Assembly (NCBI RefSeq): GCF_014197915.1
Contig: NZ_JACIGK010000015.1
Span: 46,582 to 110,581 of the forward strand
DNA: 64,000 bases
Direction of reading: 5' to 3'
Origin: Roseospira visakhapatnamensis
Lineage (GTDB): Bacteria; Pseudomonadota; Alphaproteobacteria; Rhodospirillales; Rhodospirillaceae
The notes under the pieces: generated by a model
Told to the model about the DNA's origin: nothing
What the model saw: only the letters and a program-made list of their open reading frames with translations
Databases searched by the model: none
Shown: positions 47,485 through 55,885 of the stretch, one piece after another
Position numbering within the stretch: position 1 is the first letter of the stretch
Layout: each line of letters starts with the position of its first letter
Position numbers and translations under genes: made by a program

Positions 47485-48582
47485 TCAAGGTAAGGAGTCG
47501 CGGGCGCCGGGGGAAGGGGGTGTGTGGTCTCGCGTGACATGGTCCGGCGCGCGCGAGGGGGCGGCGGCGGCCAGAAGGTCCTCGGCCCGGTGGCAGGCCA
47601 CGCGCCGCTCGCCCGTTCCCGGGCCGGTCAGGGATCGCGCGACCGGCGCCGCGACCGCGCAACGATCCACCGACCAGGGGCAGCGGGCGCGATAGATGCA
47701 GCCGCCGATGTCGTCCACGTGTCCCTCGGGCGGGGGCGGGGCGGCCGGGTGATGGCGCCGCCGGGTGCGGCCCTCCCATGCGGCCTCCAGGCGCGGCACG
47801 GCGGCCAGCAGCGCCGCCGTGTGCGGATGGGCGGGACGGGCGAGCACGTCCAGGGTCGCCCCGGTCTCCACCACGTGGCCATGCACCATGACCATCACGC
47901 GATCCGTCACGTGACGCACGACGTCCAGGTCGTGGCTTATGAACAGGACGGCCAGCCCGCGCCGGCGCCGCAGGTCCAGGATCAGGTTGAGCACCTGGGC
48001 CTGAACCGACACGTCCAGGGCGGAGACCGGCTCGTCGGCCACCACCAGGTCGGGGGCGGTGACCAGGGCGCGGGCGATGGCGATGCGCTGGCGTTGGCCG
48101 CCCGAGAACTGGTGGGGATAGCGATCCAGCGCGTCGGCCTCCAGCCCGACGGCCGCCAGGGCCTCGGCGGCGCGGACGCGGCGATGATGGCGCGCCACCT
48201 CCGGCGCCAGCCCCACCAGGGGCTCGGCGACGATGCGGGCGACGGTCCAGCGGGGGTCCAGGGATCCCATGGGGTCCTGGAACACCATCTGCACCCGGCG
48301 GCGCACCTGGCGCAGCGCTGCACCGGTGGCCGCGTTGGGATCGGTGCCGGCGATCCGGACCACGCCGGCGTGGGGGCGCTCCAGCGCCGTGACCAGCCGG
48401 GCCAGGGTGGACTTGCCGCAGCCCGACTCGCCCACGACGCCCAGGCTTTCGCCCCGGTCCAGGGTCAGGGAGATATCGCGCACGGCCACGCGCGTCCGGC
48501 GGCGCGCCAGGGGGTGCGGCCGGGGCAGGGGATAGCGGTGGGTCAGGGCGTGGGCGTCCAGCAAGGGGGCGGTGTCGCTCAT
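47485..48582 (-). CDS. Oligopeptide/dipeptide ABC transporter ATP-binding protein (DppF-type)
   Basis: 365 aa. Walker A GESGCGKST (about 52-60), Q-loop QMVFQDPMGSLDPRWTV, signature FSGGQRQRIAIARAL and Walker B LVVADEPVSALDVSVQAQVL. The C-terminal oligopeptide-transporter extension with its Cys residues (GGCIYRARCPWSVDRC) suggests an iron-sulphur site as in DppD/DppF. It overlaps the neighbouring ATPase gene by ATGA and is the last gene of a five-gene importer operon. Confidence 0.93.
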   Translation of the reverse strand: MSDTAPLLDAHALTHRYPLPRPHPLARRRTRVAVRDISLTLDRGESLGVVGESGCGKSTLARLVTALERPHAGVVRIAGTDPNAATGAALRQVRRRVQMVFQDPMGSLDPRWTVARIVAEPLVGLAPEVARHHRRVRAAEALAAVGLEADALDRYPHQFSGGQRQRIAIARALVTAPDLVVADEPVSALDVSVQAQVLNLILDLRRRRGLAVLFISHDLDVVRHVTDRVMVMVHGHVVETGATLDVLARPAHPHTAALLAAVPRLEAAWEGRTRRRHHPAAPPPPEGHVDDIGGCIYRARCPWSVDRCAVAAPVARSLTGPGTGERRVACHRAEDLLAAAAPSRAPDHVTRDHTPPSPGARDSLP

Positions 48583-49571
48583 GGCGCGACGCTCCCCGTC
48601 GGGTCGGGGCGCTCGTGGGGATGGTGGCAGGCGACCGCCTGGTCCGAGGTGTCGGGGCGCAGGGCAGGCGTCGTCGCGCAGGCGGCATCGGCGCGCGGGC
48701 AGCGGTCGGCGAAGGCGCAGCCGGATGGGCGGCGGTCGGGCGCCGGCACCACCCCGGGGATGGCCGCCAGCGGCGCGCCCGGCGCGCCGCGTCCGCGCGG
48801 AATGGCGCCCATGAGACCCCGGGTGTAGGGATGGCGGGGCGCCGCCAGCACCCGCGCGGTCGGCCCGGACTCCACCACCCGGCCGGCGTACATGACCGCC
48901 AGGCGCGGCGCCGTCTCGGCGATCACGCCCAGGTCGTGGGAGATCATCAGCAGGGCCATGGTCCGTTCGGCCACCAGATCGTTGATCAGGTCCAGGATCA
49001 GCGCCTGAGTGGCCACATCGAGCGCCGTGGTGGGCTCGTCGGCGATCAGCAGCTCGGGGCCGCAGGCGACGGCGATGGCGATGACCACCCGCTGCCGCTG
49101 ACCGCCCGACAACTGGTGAGGATAGAGCCCCGGGGGGAAGCGCCCCGGATCCAGGCCGACCCGGTCGAGCACCGCCCGGGCATGCGCGCGGGCCTGGCGG
49201 CGGGTCAGCCCCAGGTGGCGGCGCGGTCCCTCGGCCACCTGGGATCCGATGGTGCGCACCGGATTGAGGGCCGTCATGGGCTCCTGGAAGATCATCGCCA
49301 GCCGCCGGCCGCGCAGCCCGCACAGGCGCGGCTCCGATGCCGTGACCAGATCCTCGCCATCAAGCGTGAGGCGCCCGCGTGCCCGCAGGCCCGGCGGCAG
49401 CAGGCCCATGGCGGCCAGCGCGGTCATCGACTTGCCACAGCCGCTTTCGCCCACCAGACCCAGGGACTGGCCCCGCTCCAGGGTCAGTGACAGCCCGTCC
49501 ACCAGGGCCAGCCGGGCGGCGCCGGGGCCGGCGATCTCCACCCGCAGGTCGGTGATGTCCAGGAGGGCCAT
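48579..49571 (-). CDS. Oligopeptide/dipeptide ABC transporter ATP-binding protein (DppD-type)
   Basis: 330 aa. Walker A GESGCGKSM (residues about 40-48), QEPMTALNPVRTIGSQV, signature LSGGQRQRVVIAIAVACGP, Walker B LLIADEPTTALDVATQAL and a C-terminal Cys-containing extension (CAFADRCPRADAAC). Partner of the DppF-type ATPase in a heterodimeric motor. It starts three bases after the DppC-type permease gene ends. Confidence 0.93.
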   Translation of the reverse strand: MALLDITDLRVEIAGPGAARLALVDGLSLTLERGQSLGLVGESGCGKSMTALAAMGLLPPGLRARGRLTLDGEDLVTASEPRLCGLRGRRLAMIFQEPMTALNPVRTIGSQVAEGPRRHLGLTRRQARAHARAVLDRVGLDPGRFPPGLYPHQLSGGQRQRVVIAIAVACGPELLIADEPTTALDVATQALILDLINDLVAERTMALLMISHDLGVIAETAPRLAVMYAGRVVESGPTARVLAAPRHPYTRGLMGAIPRGRGAPGAPLAAIPGVVPAPDRRPSGCAFADRCPRADAACATTPALRPDTSDQAVACHHPHERPDPTGSVAP

Positions 49572-49574
49572 GGC

Positions 49575-50432
49575 TCAGGCGTCCTCTCGCGGGCGCCCCA
49601 GGCGCGGGTCCAGCCGATCGCGGAGCGCGTCGCCCAGCAGGTTCAGCCCCAGCACCGTGACCACGATCGCCAGTCCGGGCAGCAGCGCCAGGCGCGGCGC
49701 CAGGAACAGGAAGGTCTGGGATTCGTTGAGCATGCGCCCCCAACTGATGTCCGGTGGCTGGCTGCCCAGGCCCAGGTAGCTCAACCCGGCCTCGGCCAGG
49801 ATGGCCAGGGCGACCTGAATGGTACCCTGCACGATCAGCGTGCCGCCGATGTTGGGCAGCACATGGTCCAGGGAGATCCGCACCCGCCCCCGTCCGGCCA
49901 GCCGCGCCGCCTGTATGAACGGGCGGGTCCAGATCCCCAGCGCCGCGCCCCGGGTGACGCGGGCGAACACCGGGATGTTGAACAACGCGATGGCCAGGAT
50001 GGCGTTCACCGCGCCCGGCCCCAGAAGGGCGGTGATCAGAACCGCCGTCAGCAGCACCGGGAAGGCGAAGGCCAGATCGTTGAAGCGCATCACCGCCTCG
50101 TCCACCCAGCCGCGCCGGGCGGCCGCCAGCAGGCCCAGTGGCACCCCCAGCCCGGCGCCCAGGCCGACGGCGATGAGCGACACGGCGATGGAGACCCGCG
50201 CCCCGGCCATCAGCTGCGACAGCGTGTCGCGGCCGAAGTGATCGGTGCCCAGCGGGTGCGTGGCCGACGGGCCGCGCAGTTTCTCGGCCACGGCCATCAC
50301 ACTGGGGTCGTGCGGTGTCCACACCAGCGACAGCGCCGCCGTCGCCAGCACGGCAAGCGCGACGGCGGCCCCGAACCATCCGGCCGGCCCCAGGCCCCGG
50401 CGCCGGTCGCGCCGCTCCGGCGGTTCACGCAT
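49575..50432 (-). CDS. Oligopeptide/dipeptide ABC transporter permease (DppC-type)
   Basis: 285 aa with about six membrane segments. HPLGTDHFGRDTLSQLMAGA near the N-terminus and the EAA-loop region FIQAARLAGRGRVRISLDHV-LPN are typical of DppC/OppC permeases. It overlaps the DppB-type gene by eight bases. Confidence 0.92.
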   Translation of the reverse strand: MREPPERRDRRRGLGPAGWFGAAVALAVLATAALSLVWTPHDPSVMAVAEKLRGPSATHPLGTDHFGRDTLSQLMAGARVSIAVSLIAVGLGAGLGVPLGLLAAARRGWVDEAVMRFNDLAFAFPVLLTAVLITALLGPGAVNAILAIALFNIPVFARVTRGAALGIWTRPFIQAARLAGRGRVRISLDHVLPNIGGTLIVQGTIQVALAILAEAGLSYLGLGSQPPDISWGRMLNESQTFLFLAPRLALLPGLAIVVTVLGLNLLGDALRDRLDPRLGRPREDA

Positions 50433-51390
50433 CGCGGCCCCCGGCGCCGCCCTGGCGCAGGCGCGGGTCGAGCACGGCGTACGACAGGTCCACCAGGAAG
50501 TTGACCACGCCCACGGTGGCCGCCAGCAGCACCACCAGGTCGCGCACGACCACCAGGTCGCGCTGGCCGATGGCCTGGACGATCAGGCGGCCGACTCCGG
50601 GCAGCGTGAACACGGTTTCGATGATGATGGTGCCGGCCAGCAGAAAGGAGAACTGGAGGCCCATGATGGTGACCACCGGGATCAGGGCATTGCGCAGGCC
50701 ATGGCGCCACAGGGCCTCGGCGTGGCTGAGGCCCTTGGCGCGGGCGGTGCGCATGTAGTCCTCGCCCAGCACCTCCAGCACCGCCGATCGGGTCACCCGC
50801 GCCAGGATGGCCGCCTGCGGCAGCGCCAGGGCCACGGTGGGCAGCGCCAGCGCCGCCAGCGCCGGTCCCGCGCCGGCCTCCCATCCCGGGAAGCCGCCCG
50901 CCGGCAGCCAGCGCAGGCCGACCGCGAACACCAGCACCAGCAGCAGGCCCAGCCAGAAGTTGGGCACGGCCACACCCAGTTGGCTCAGGCCCATGACGGC
51001 GGTGTCCGTGGCCCGCCCGCGCCGGGCGGCGGCCAGCACCCCCAGGGGCACGGCCAGCGCGACCGCCAGGGTCAGCGCCATGAGAGCCAGCGGGCCGCTG
51101 ACCGCCAGTCGGGGGGCCAGCAGGGCGAGCACCGGGACGTCATAGGTCAGGCTGTTGGCCAGGTGGCCGGTCATCAGGCCGCCCACCCAGTCCAGGTACC
51201 GCTCCCAGGCGGGTCGGTCGAGGCCCATGCTCGCCCGCAGCGCCGCCAGCGTGTCCTCGCGCGCGCCCGTGCCCAGGATCAGCAGCGCCGGATCGCCGGG
51301 CAGCACCTCCAGGACGCAGAAAACCACCAGCGAGGCGGCGAGCAGCGTGATCGCCAGGGCCATTGCCCGCCGGGCCAGGAACCATGCCAT
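50425..51390 (-). CDS. Oligopeptide/dipeptide ABC transporter permease (DppB-type)
   Basis: 321 aa with about six membrane segments. The N-terminal AITLLAASLVVFCVLEVLPG-DPA, central ARVTRSAVLEVLGEDYMRTA-RAKG EAA loop and ETVFTLPGVGRLIVQA mark a DppB/OppB permease. It follows the binding-protein gene after 51 bases. Confidence 0.92.
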   Translation of the reverse strand: MAWFLARRAMALAITLLAASLVVFCVLEVLPGDPALLILGTGAREDTLAALRASMGLDRPAWERYLDWVGGLMTGHLANSLTYDVPVLALLAPRLAVSGPLALMALTLAVALAVPLGVLAAARRGRATDTAVMGLSQLGVAVPNFWLGLLLVLVFAVGLRWLPAGGFPGWEAGAGPALAALALPTVALALPQAAILARVTRSAVLEVLGEDYMRTARAKGLSHAEALWRHGLRNALIPVVTIMGLQFSFLLAGTIIIETVFTLPGVGRLIVQAIGQRDLVVVRDLVVLLAATVGVVNFLVDLSYAVLDPRLRQGGAGGRDA

Positions 51391-51441
51391 GGTCGGGACC
51401 GCCTGGAGTGATGGACGCGGACGGGATGTCCGGGACCCCGC

Positions 51442-52983
51442 CTATTCGGTCCAGGACACGCCGGTGAGGTCATTGGCCTGAATCGGGCTGTTTGTCCAGA
51501 GGCCACGCAGGCGCGCGTCCCAGACGCCGGTCTTGGGCAACTGGAACAGGAAGCCGTTGACCGCGTCCTCGGCCAGCAGGCGCTGGGCCCGGCCGTACAG
51601 CGCGGCGCGGGCCGCCGTGTCCGTGGTCACCCTCAGGTCGGCCATGACGGCCTCGAAATCGGGGTTTTCGTAGCCGAAGTAGTAGTCGTCGCCGCGTTCG
51701 TAGATGTCGATGTCCAGCGGCTCGGTGTGCGAGACGATGGACAGGTCGTAGTCGTGGCCCCGAAACACTTGGTCCAGCCATTGTGCCCACTCGACCGGGA
51801 TGACCTTGGCGGTGATCCCCACCTCCGCCAGTTGGGCGGCGATGATCTCGCCGCCGCGCCGGGCATAGGACGGCGGTGGCAGGTGGAGGGTCAGGGTCAG
51901 TGATCCCGGCGCGATCCCGGCCTCGGCCAGCAGGGCCTTGGCCCGCTCCGGATCATGGGCGGACAGGCTGGTGAGGTCCACGGCGGCCGGGTGGTGCGGG
52001 GCGAAGTGGCTGCCGATGGGCGTGCCGTACCCGAACATGGCGCCGTCGATGAGGGCGCGCCGGTCGATGGCGTGGGCGATGGCCCGGCGCACCCGGATGT
52101 CGTCGAGAGGCGGCCGGCGATGGTTCATCGCCAGGATGGTCTCGCCCTCGGTGGTGCCCACGGACACGGTGAAGCGCGGATCGGCCTCCAGCGCGGGCAG
52201 GCTCTCGGGGGCCGGCATGTTGGGGAAGGCGTCCACGTCGCCGGCCATCAGCCCGGCCACGGCGGCCGCGGGATCGGGGATGAAGCGGACGGTGGCGGCC
52301 TTCAGCGCCGGGGCCTCGCCCCAGTAGTCGGGGAAGGCGTCCAGCTCCACGCGGTCGCCCTGGACCCAGCGCACGAACCGGAAGGGCCCGGTGCCGACGG
52401 GCGCGGTCCGGTTGGTGTCGGCGCTTTCGGGCGCCACCATCACCGCGTCGCCCCAGCCCAGGTTGAAGGGCAGGAGGGCCTGCGGATGGGACAACGCGAC
52501 GATCAGGGTGTAGCCGTCCAGGGCGACGGCGCTGTCGATGGCCGCGAACAGGCCCTTCTGGGCGTTGACGCTGTCGGTGTCGATGGCGCGCTGGAGACTG
52601 AAGACGGCGTCGTCGGCGGTGAAGGCGGTGCCGTCGTGGAACAGGACGTCCCGGCGCAGATGAAAGGTGTAGACCAGACCGTCGTCGCTGACGTCCCAGC
52701 GTTGCGCCAGGCCGGGCAGCACGGTGCCGTCATGGGCGATGCGCGTCAGGCCCTCGAACACATTGGCATAGACCACCTCGTCGATGGCCCCGGCGGCGCC
52801 GGCGGTCGGGTCCAGGTGGGGCGGCTCCAGCACCATGCCCAACACGATGCTGTCGGGGGGGGCGGCCCGCGCCGGGCGCGGGTCGGCCAGGGTGGCCGTG
52901 ACGGTGCAGGCGGCGGCAACGACCAGGGCGACGAGCGCGCTGCCGAGGTTGCGCGCGGTCGGGCGCGACGCGGTCGGACTCAT
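51442..52983 (-). CDS. Periplasmic peptide-binding protein, SBP family 5
   Basis: 513 aa. A Sec signal peptide (about 15-41, ending ARAA) precedes LGMVLEPPHLDPTAG, YANVFEGLTRIAHDG, QRWDVSDDGLVYTFHLRRDV and HDGTAFTADDAVFSL, the conserved N-terminal pattern of DppA/OppA-like proteins. First gene of the operon with two permeases and two ATPases. Ligand could be di/oligopeptides, nickel or glutathione; adjacency of a P1 peptidase gene upstream makes peptides attractive. A run of nine G precedes the ATG. Confidence 0.93.
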   Translation of the reverse strand: MSPTASRPTARNLGSALVALVVAAACTVTATLADPRPARAAPPDSIVLGMVLEPPHLDPTAGAAGAIDEVVYANVFEGLTRIAHDGTVLPGLAQRWDVSDDGLVYTFHLRRDVLFHDGTAFTADDAVFSLQRAIDTDSVNAQKGLFAAIDSAVALDGYTLIVALSHPQALLPFNLGWGDAVMVAPESADTNRTAPVGTGPFRFVRWVQGDRVELDAFPDYWGEAPALKAATVRFIPDPAAAVAGLMAGDVDAFPNMPAPESLPALEADPRFTVSVGTTEGETILAMNHRRPPLDDIRVRRAIAHAIDRRALIDGAMFGYGTPIGSHFAPHHPAAVDLTSLSAHDPERAKALLAEAGIAPGSLTLTLHLPPPSYARRGGEIIAAQLAEVGITAKVIPVEWAQWLDQVFRGHDYDLSIVSHTEPLDIDIYERGDDYYFGYENPDFEAVMADLRVTTDTAARAALYGRAQRLLAEDAVNGFLFQLPKTGVWDARLRGLWTNSPIQANDLTGVSWTE

Positions 52984-53042
52984 GATTCCCCCCCCCGTAC
53001 CAGTGCAGGTTTATTGCCGGCGACTGTACGGGCGGCGCGTCG

Positions 53043-54137
53043 TTACGGCAAGCCGAAGCGCTCCCGATATCCGGTCAGGGTTCCCAGGGTTCTGGCCTCG
53101 TAGACGCCCCGGGCGATGGCGCGGGCCACGCAGTCGGCCGCCGCCAGCCCGCAGCGGGCCAGGGTGGCGAGGGGATCACGGCCCGGATCGTTGGCGGTCA
53201 GGGGCACGCGGCCGGTGGCCAGCGCGAACACGGTGTCGCCATCCAGGGGCGAGTGCGCCGGACGCAGCGCGCGGGCCAGGCCGTCCTGGGCCATGATCGC
53301 GATCCGCCCGGCCTGGGCCTTGGTCAGGCGCAGGTCGGTGGCCACGACCACCAGGGTTGTATTGGCCCGGCTGGGTGGGGCGAAAGCGAAATCGGCGGGG
53401 CCGGGCGCGGGGGTGTCCGGCGTGGGCCGGGCGCGGGGCCCCAGTTCGTCGCCCACCGCCCACGGCCAGGCCCAGAAGGCGGGGCCGTCACCCATCAGGG
53501 CGCTTCCCTGGCTGTTGACCGCCGCCAGCGCGCCCACGGTGAAGGGCGCGTCGCCGGCTGCGGAACCCGGCATCACCAGCGAGGCTCCACCAAGGCCTCC
53601 TTTCAAATCCCCCGACGTGGCGCCGAACCCGGCTCCGGCGTTGCCCAGGGCATGGGCCGGCCCGGCCTCCATGGCGTTTTCGCAGGCCGCCCGGCCCAGC
53701 GCGCGGTAGGGCGGGGTGTCTCCCCATGCCTTGTCGCCGCCGTTCTGCAAGTCGAACAGGATCGCGGACGGCACGATGGGCACGATGGCCTGGCCGACCG
53801 GGAAGCCGATGCCGCGCGCCGCCAGCCAGGTGGTCACGCCGGCCGCCGCCTCCAGCCCGAAGGCCGAGCCGCCGGACAGCACCAGGGCGTGGATGGCCTC
53901 GACCGTGTTGACGGGATCCAGCAGGTCGGTTTCGCGCGTCCCCGGGCCGCCGCCGCGCTGGTCCACGGCCGCCACCGCCGGGGCGTCGGGCAGGACCACG
54001 GTGACCCCGGTGCGCGCCGCCGGATCCTCGGCCTGGCCGACACCCAGGCCTGGGACGTCGGTGATGCGGTTGCCGGGTCCGGGCGTGGGCCGGCGATCGG
54101 GCGCGGGATCCGATGACCCGATTCGGGATGGGGACAT
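53043..54137 (-). CDS. P1 family peptidase (DmpA/L-aminopeptidase type)
   Basis: 364 aa from an ATG with GGAG seven bases upstream. NRITDVPGLGVGQAEDPAAR-TGVTVVLPD at the start, ALVLSGGSAFGLEAAAGVTT-WL, GAGFGATSGDLKGGLGGAS and the nucleophile region PFTVGALAAVNSQG are the P1 (S58) family pattern; the enzyme is an Ntn-hydrolase that cleaves itself to expose a Ser/Thr. It should release N-terminal residues from peptides. It is transcribed toward the peptide importer operon, 59 bases before the binding-protein gene, so peptide uptake and breakdown may be linked. Confidence 0.88.
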   Translation of the reverse strand: MSPSRIGSSDPAPDRRPTPGPGNRITDVPGLGVGQAEDPAARTGVTVVLPDAPAVAAVDQRGGGPGTRETDLLDPVNTVEAIHALVLSGGSAFGLEAAAGVTTWLAARGIGFPVGQAIVPIVPSAILFDLQNGGDKAWGDTPPYRALGRAACENAMEAGPAHALGNAGAGFGATSGDLKGGLGGASLVMPGSAAGDAPFTVGALAAVNSQGSALMGDGPAFWAWPWAVGDELGPRARPTPDTPAPGPADFAFAPPSRANTTLVVVATDLRLTKAQAGRIAIMAQDGLARALRPAHSPLDGDTVFALATGRVPLTANDPGRDPLATLARCGLAAADCVARAIARGVYEARTLGTLTGYRERFGLP

Positions 54138-55075
54138 GCACGGTCTCCGATCGTGGCGGGGTGGGCCGAGTCCACGCGATAAGGACACCGGAGGGGGCGC
54201 CCGGCAAGGAAAAGCGGCCGACTCCGTGGGGTCCGATCCTTCGGTCCGGCCCGGGCTGTGATGGTCATCGTGGCGCGGTGCTTGAGATCGTGCTCTGTAT
54301 AATAGAAACTCGCAATTATGTTTCCTGGTTGAATCGTTCTTATGGCGCCATTTTGGTGTATACCATGACACCATATTCTGATCACGAGATGGCGGTATAA
54401 GCATGCCTTGGCCCCCCATGCGTGGACACGCGGGCCCACCTGTCTGGATAGCCCGCGATCGCGGTGACATGCAATTTGCGAACACGGATGACCTGTTCAC
54501 GGCGGCGGGCGCCCTGGATGGGCGGTCCGGAGGGGCGCATCGCGTGTGCGGGCCGGCGGAGGAGCCGTGATGATGGGCCGAGTCAAGACCGTTGGCCCCG
54601 GCCCGGACATGGCCATCGCCGGGCCGTCCGTCACAACGGATGCCGTCGGGGTTCGCGGTCCGCTCCGATTGGTTGGCACGGCGTGTGCTTGGTACCCAGC
54701 AAGTCCTGGTAAGCGATGGTTTGTCATCCTAGGTCGTGAGTATAAAAGGCCATCGCGAAAGAGGTGCGGCAACACTGGCGCTGACGAGGTCCTGTCGGGC
54801 CTGTGACTGTATGCGTGTGTCGTTAGCACCGCCCAATACAGCCTTAAGGAGAAAACAAAGGACAGAGAGGTTCCGGTCAGTGAAGAGACCGTAACGGTTG
54901 AGCGAGTCAGGGGGTTGGACTAACCGATAAATCGGTTCTTCAAACCCGGCGCGCCAACCCCGTGCATTAAGTGCTTGCGACTGCCGGTCGCGTTGCGTTC
55001 TAAATGAGGATGACGGCTGTACCGGGACCAACCCCAGGACAGCTGTCCCTGAAGCAGGAAGAAGGATATTCCGAT
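54138..55075. other. Long AT-richer intergenic region with palindromes
   Basis: These 938 bases between divergent P1-peptidase and XRE genes are poorer in GC than the surroundings. They contain a nested inverted repeat TGGTGT/ACACCA (54354-54373) and a sigma54-like match TGGCACG-N4-GTGCT (54674-54689; one mismatch in the second box). Also present is the palindrome AACCGAT/ATCGGTT (54922-54937), listed separately. Open frames here show no family resemblance. Confidence 0.5.
54922..54937. promoter_or_regulatory. Operator-like palindrome upstream of the XRE gene
   Basis: AACCGAT-AA-ATCGGTT, a perfect 7-bp inverted repeat with a 2-base centre, 139 bases before the XRE start. A dimeric HTH regulator, possibly the XRE protein itself, could bind here; this is inference. 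Confidence 0.35.
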
Positions 55076-55552
55076 ATGATGACTACCGAAGAGGTACGTG
55101 AAGGACGTCGGCGTCGTGCCGCGTCCATCGATGGTCCCGATCCTATTGATATTCACGTTGGACAGCGTATGCGCCTTCGTCGCACTATGCTGGGCAAGAG
55201 TCAGGACCAGATGGCGCGTGCATTGGGCGTCAGCTTCCAGCAGGTGCAGAAGTATGAGCGGGGCACAAACCGCATCAGCGCGAGCCGTTTGTTTGACGTC
55301 TCCCGGTTTCTCAATGTGCCCGTCAGCTACTTCTTTGAAGACCTGACCGAGGACGCCGTCGCGGCTCGCGACGAGGAAGTCAAGGTCACCTTCGCCAATG
55401 CCAGTGACCCGATCCCGGGGATCGAGGACGATCCCATGAAGCGGACCGAGTCCCTGGAGTTGATCCAGACCTACTGGCGTCTGCCCACCGACACGGTGCG
55501 CGGCCGGGTGCTGGAAATGCTCAAGAGCTTGGTGCGCAGCTCCGCCGAGTAA
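55076..55552 (+). CDS. XRE-family helix-turn-helix regulator
   Basis: 158 aa from an ATG behind GAAGGA; a second ATG follows at once. The HTH lies at about 24-80: IDIHVGQRMRLRRTMLGKSQ, DQMARALGVSFQQVQKYERG, then NRISASRLFDVSRFLNVPVS-YFFED. This sequence type is a widespread alphaproteobacterial single-HTH regulator. The C-terminal half is acidic, then helical (ESLELIQTYWRLPTDTVRGR). Target unknown. Codon use is less GC-rich at the 5' end than in the neighbours. A GC-rich hairpin follows the stop. Confidence 0.9.
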   Translation: MMTTEEVREGRRRRAASIDGPDPIDIHVGQRMRLRRTMLGKSQDQMARALGVSFQQVQKYERGTNRISASRLFDVSRFLNVPVSYFFEDLTEDAVAARDEEVKVTFANASDPIPGIEDDPMKRTESLELIQTYWRLPTDTVRGRVLEMLKSLVRSSAE

Positions 55553-55577
55553 CCACCGAACTCCATTATCCCGCTGA

Positions 55578-55613
55578 CCGCCGTGCCCCAGCCAAATCGC
55601 TAGGGCACGGCGG
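55578..55613 (+). terminator. Hairpin after the XRE gene
   Basis: 11-bp perfect stem CCGCCGTGCCC / GGGCACGGCGG with a 14-base loop, 26 bases after the stop codon. No T-run follows, so termination efficiency is uncertain. The remaining sequence to 55885 shows no supported gene. Confidence 0.6.
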
Positions 55614-55885
55614 CGCGTGGGCCTCCTGTGGGGGGCACTCCCTGGGATACAGCGCCCCTGGGAAAAAAACGGCTGTCGTTCGGTCTTGGAACGCGGCCCG
55701 CATGCCGGCCATCCACACCGGATCCGCCGCATCCGTACACAATCCCCCGAAATTCTGATGTCTCTTCCGGCGCGCGCCGCCGTCCCGCGACGTCCGGGAT
55801 GGTCTGTGAGGCCCCCGTACCCCGATTTTGGGGTGACCGCTCTTCCCCGGACCAGATGTGCGACTCGAGGCGGGGTCAACAGCCT

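Noticed and set aside
54546..54806. Small plus-strand frame in the P1 peptidase/XRE gap
   Set aside because: No ribosome site that stands out, no family match and ordinary shadow composition; not enough to call a gene.
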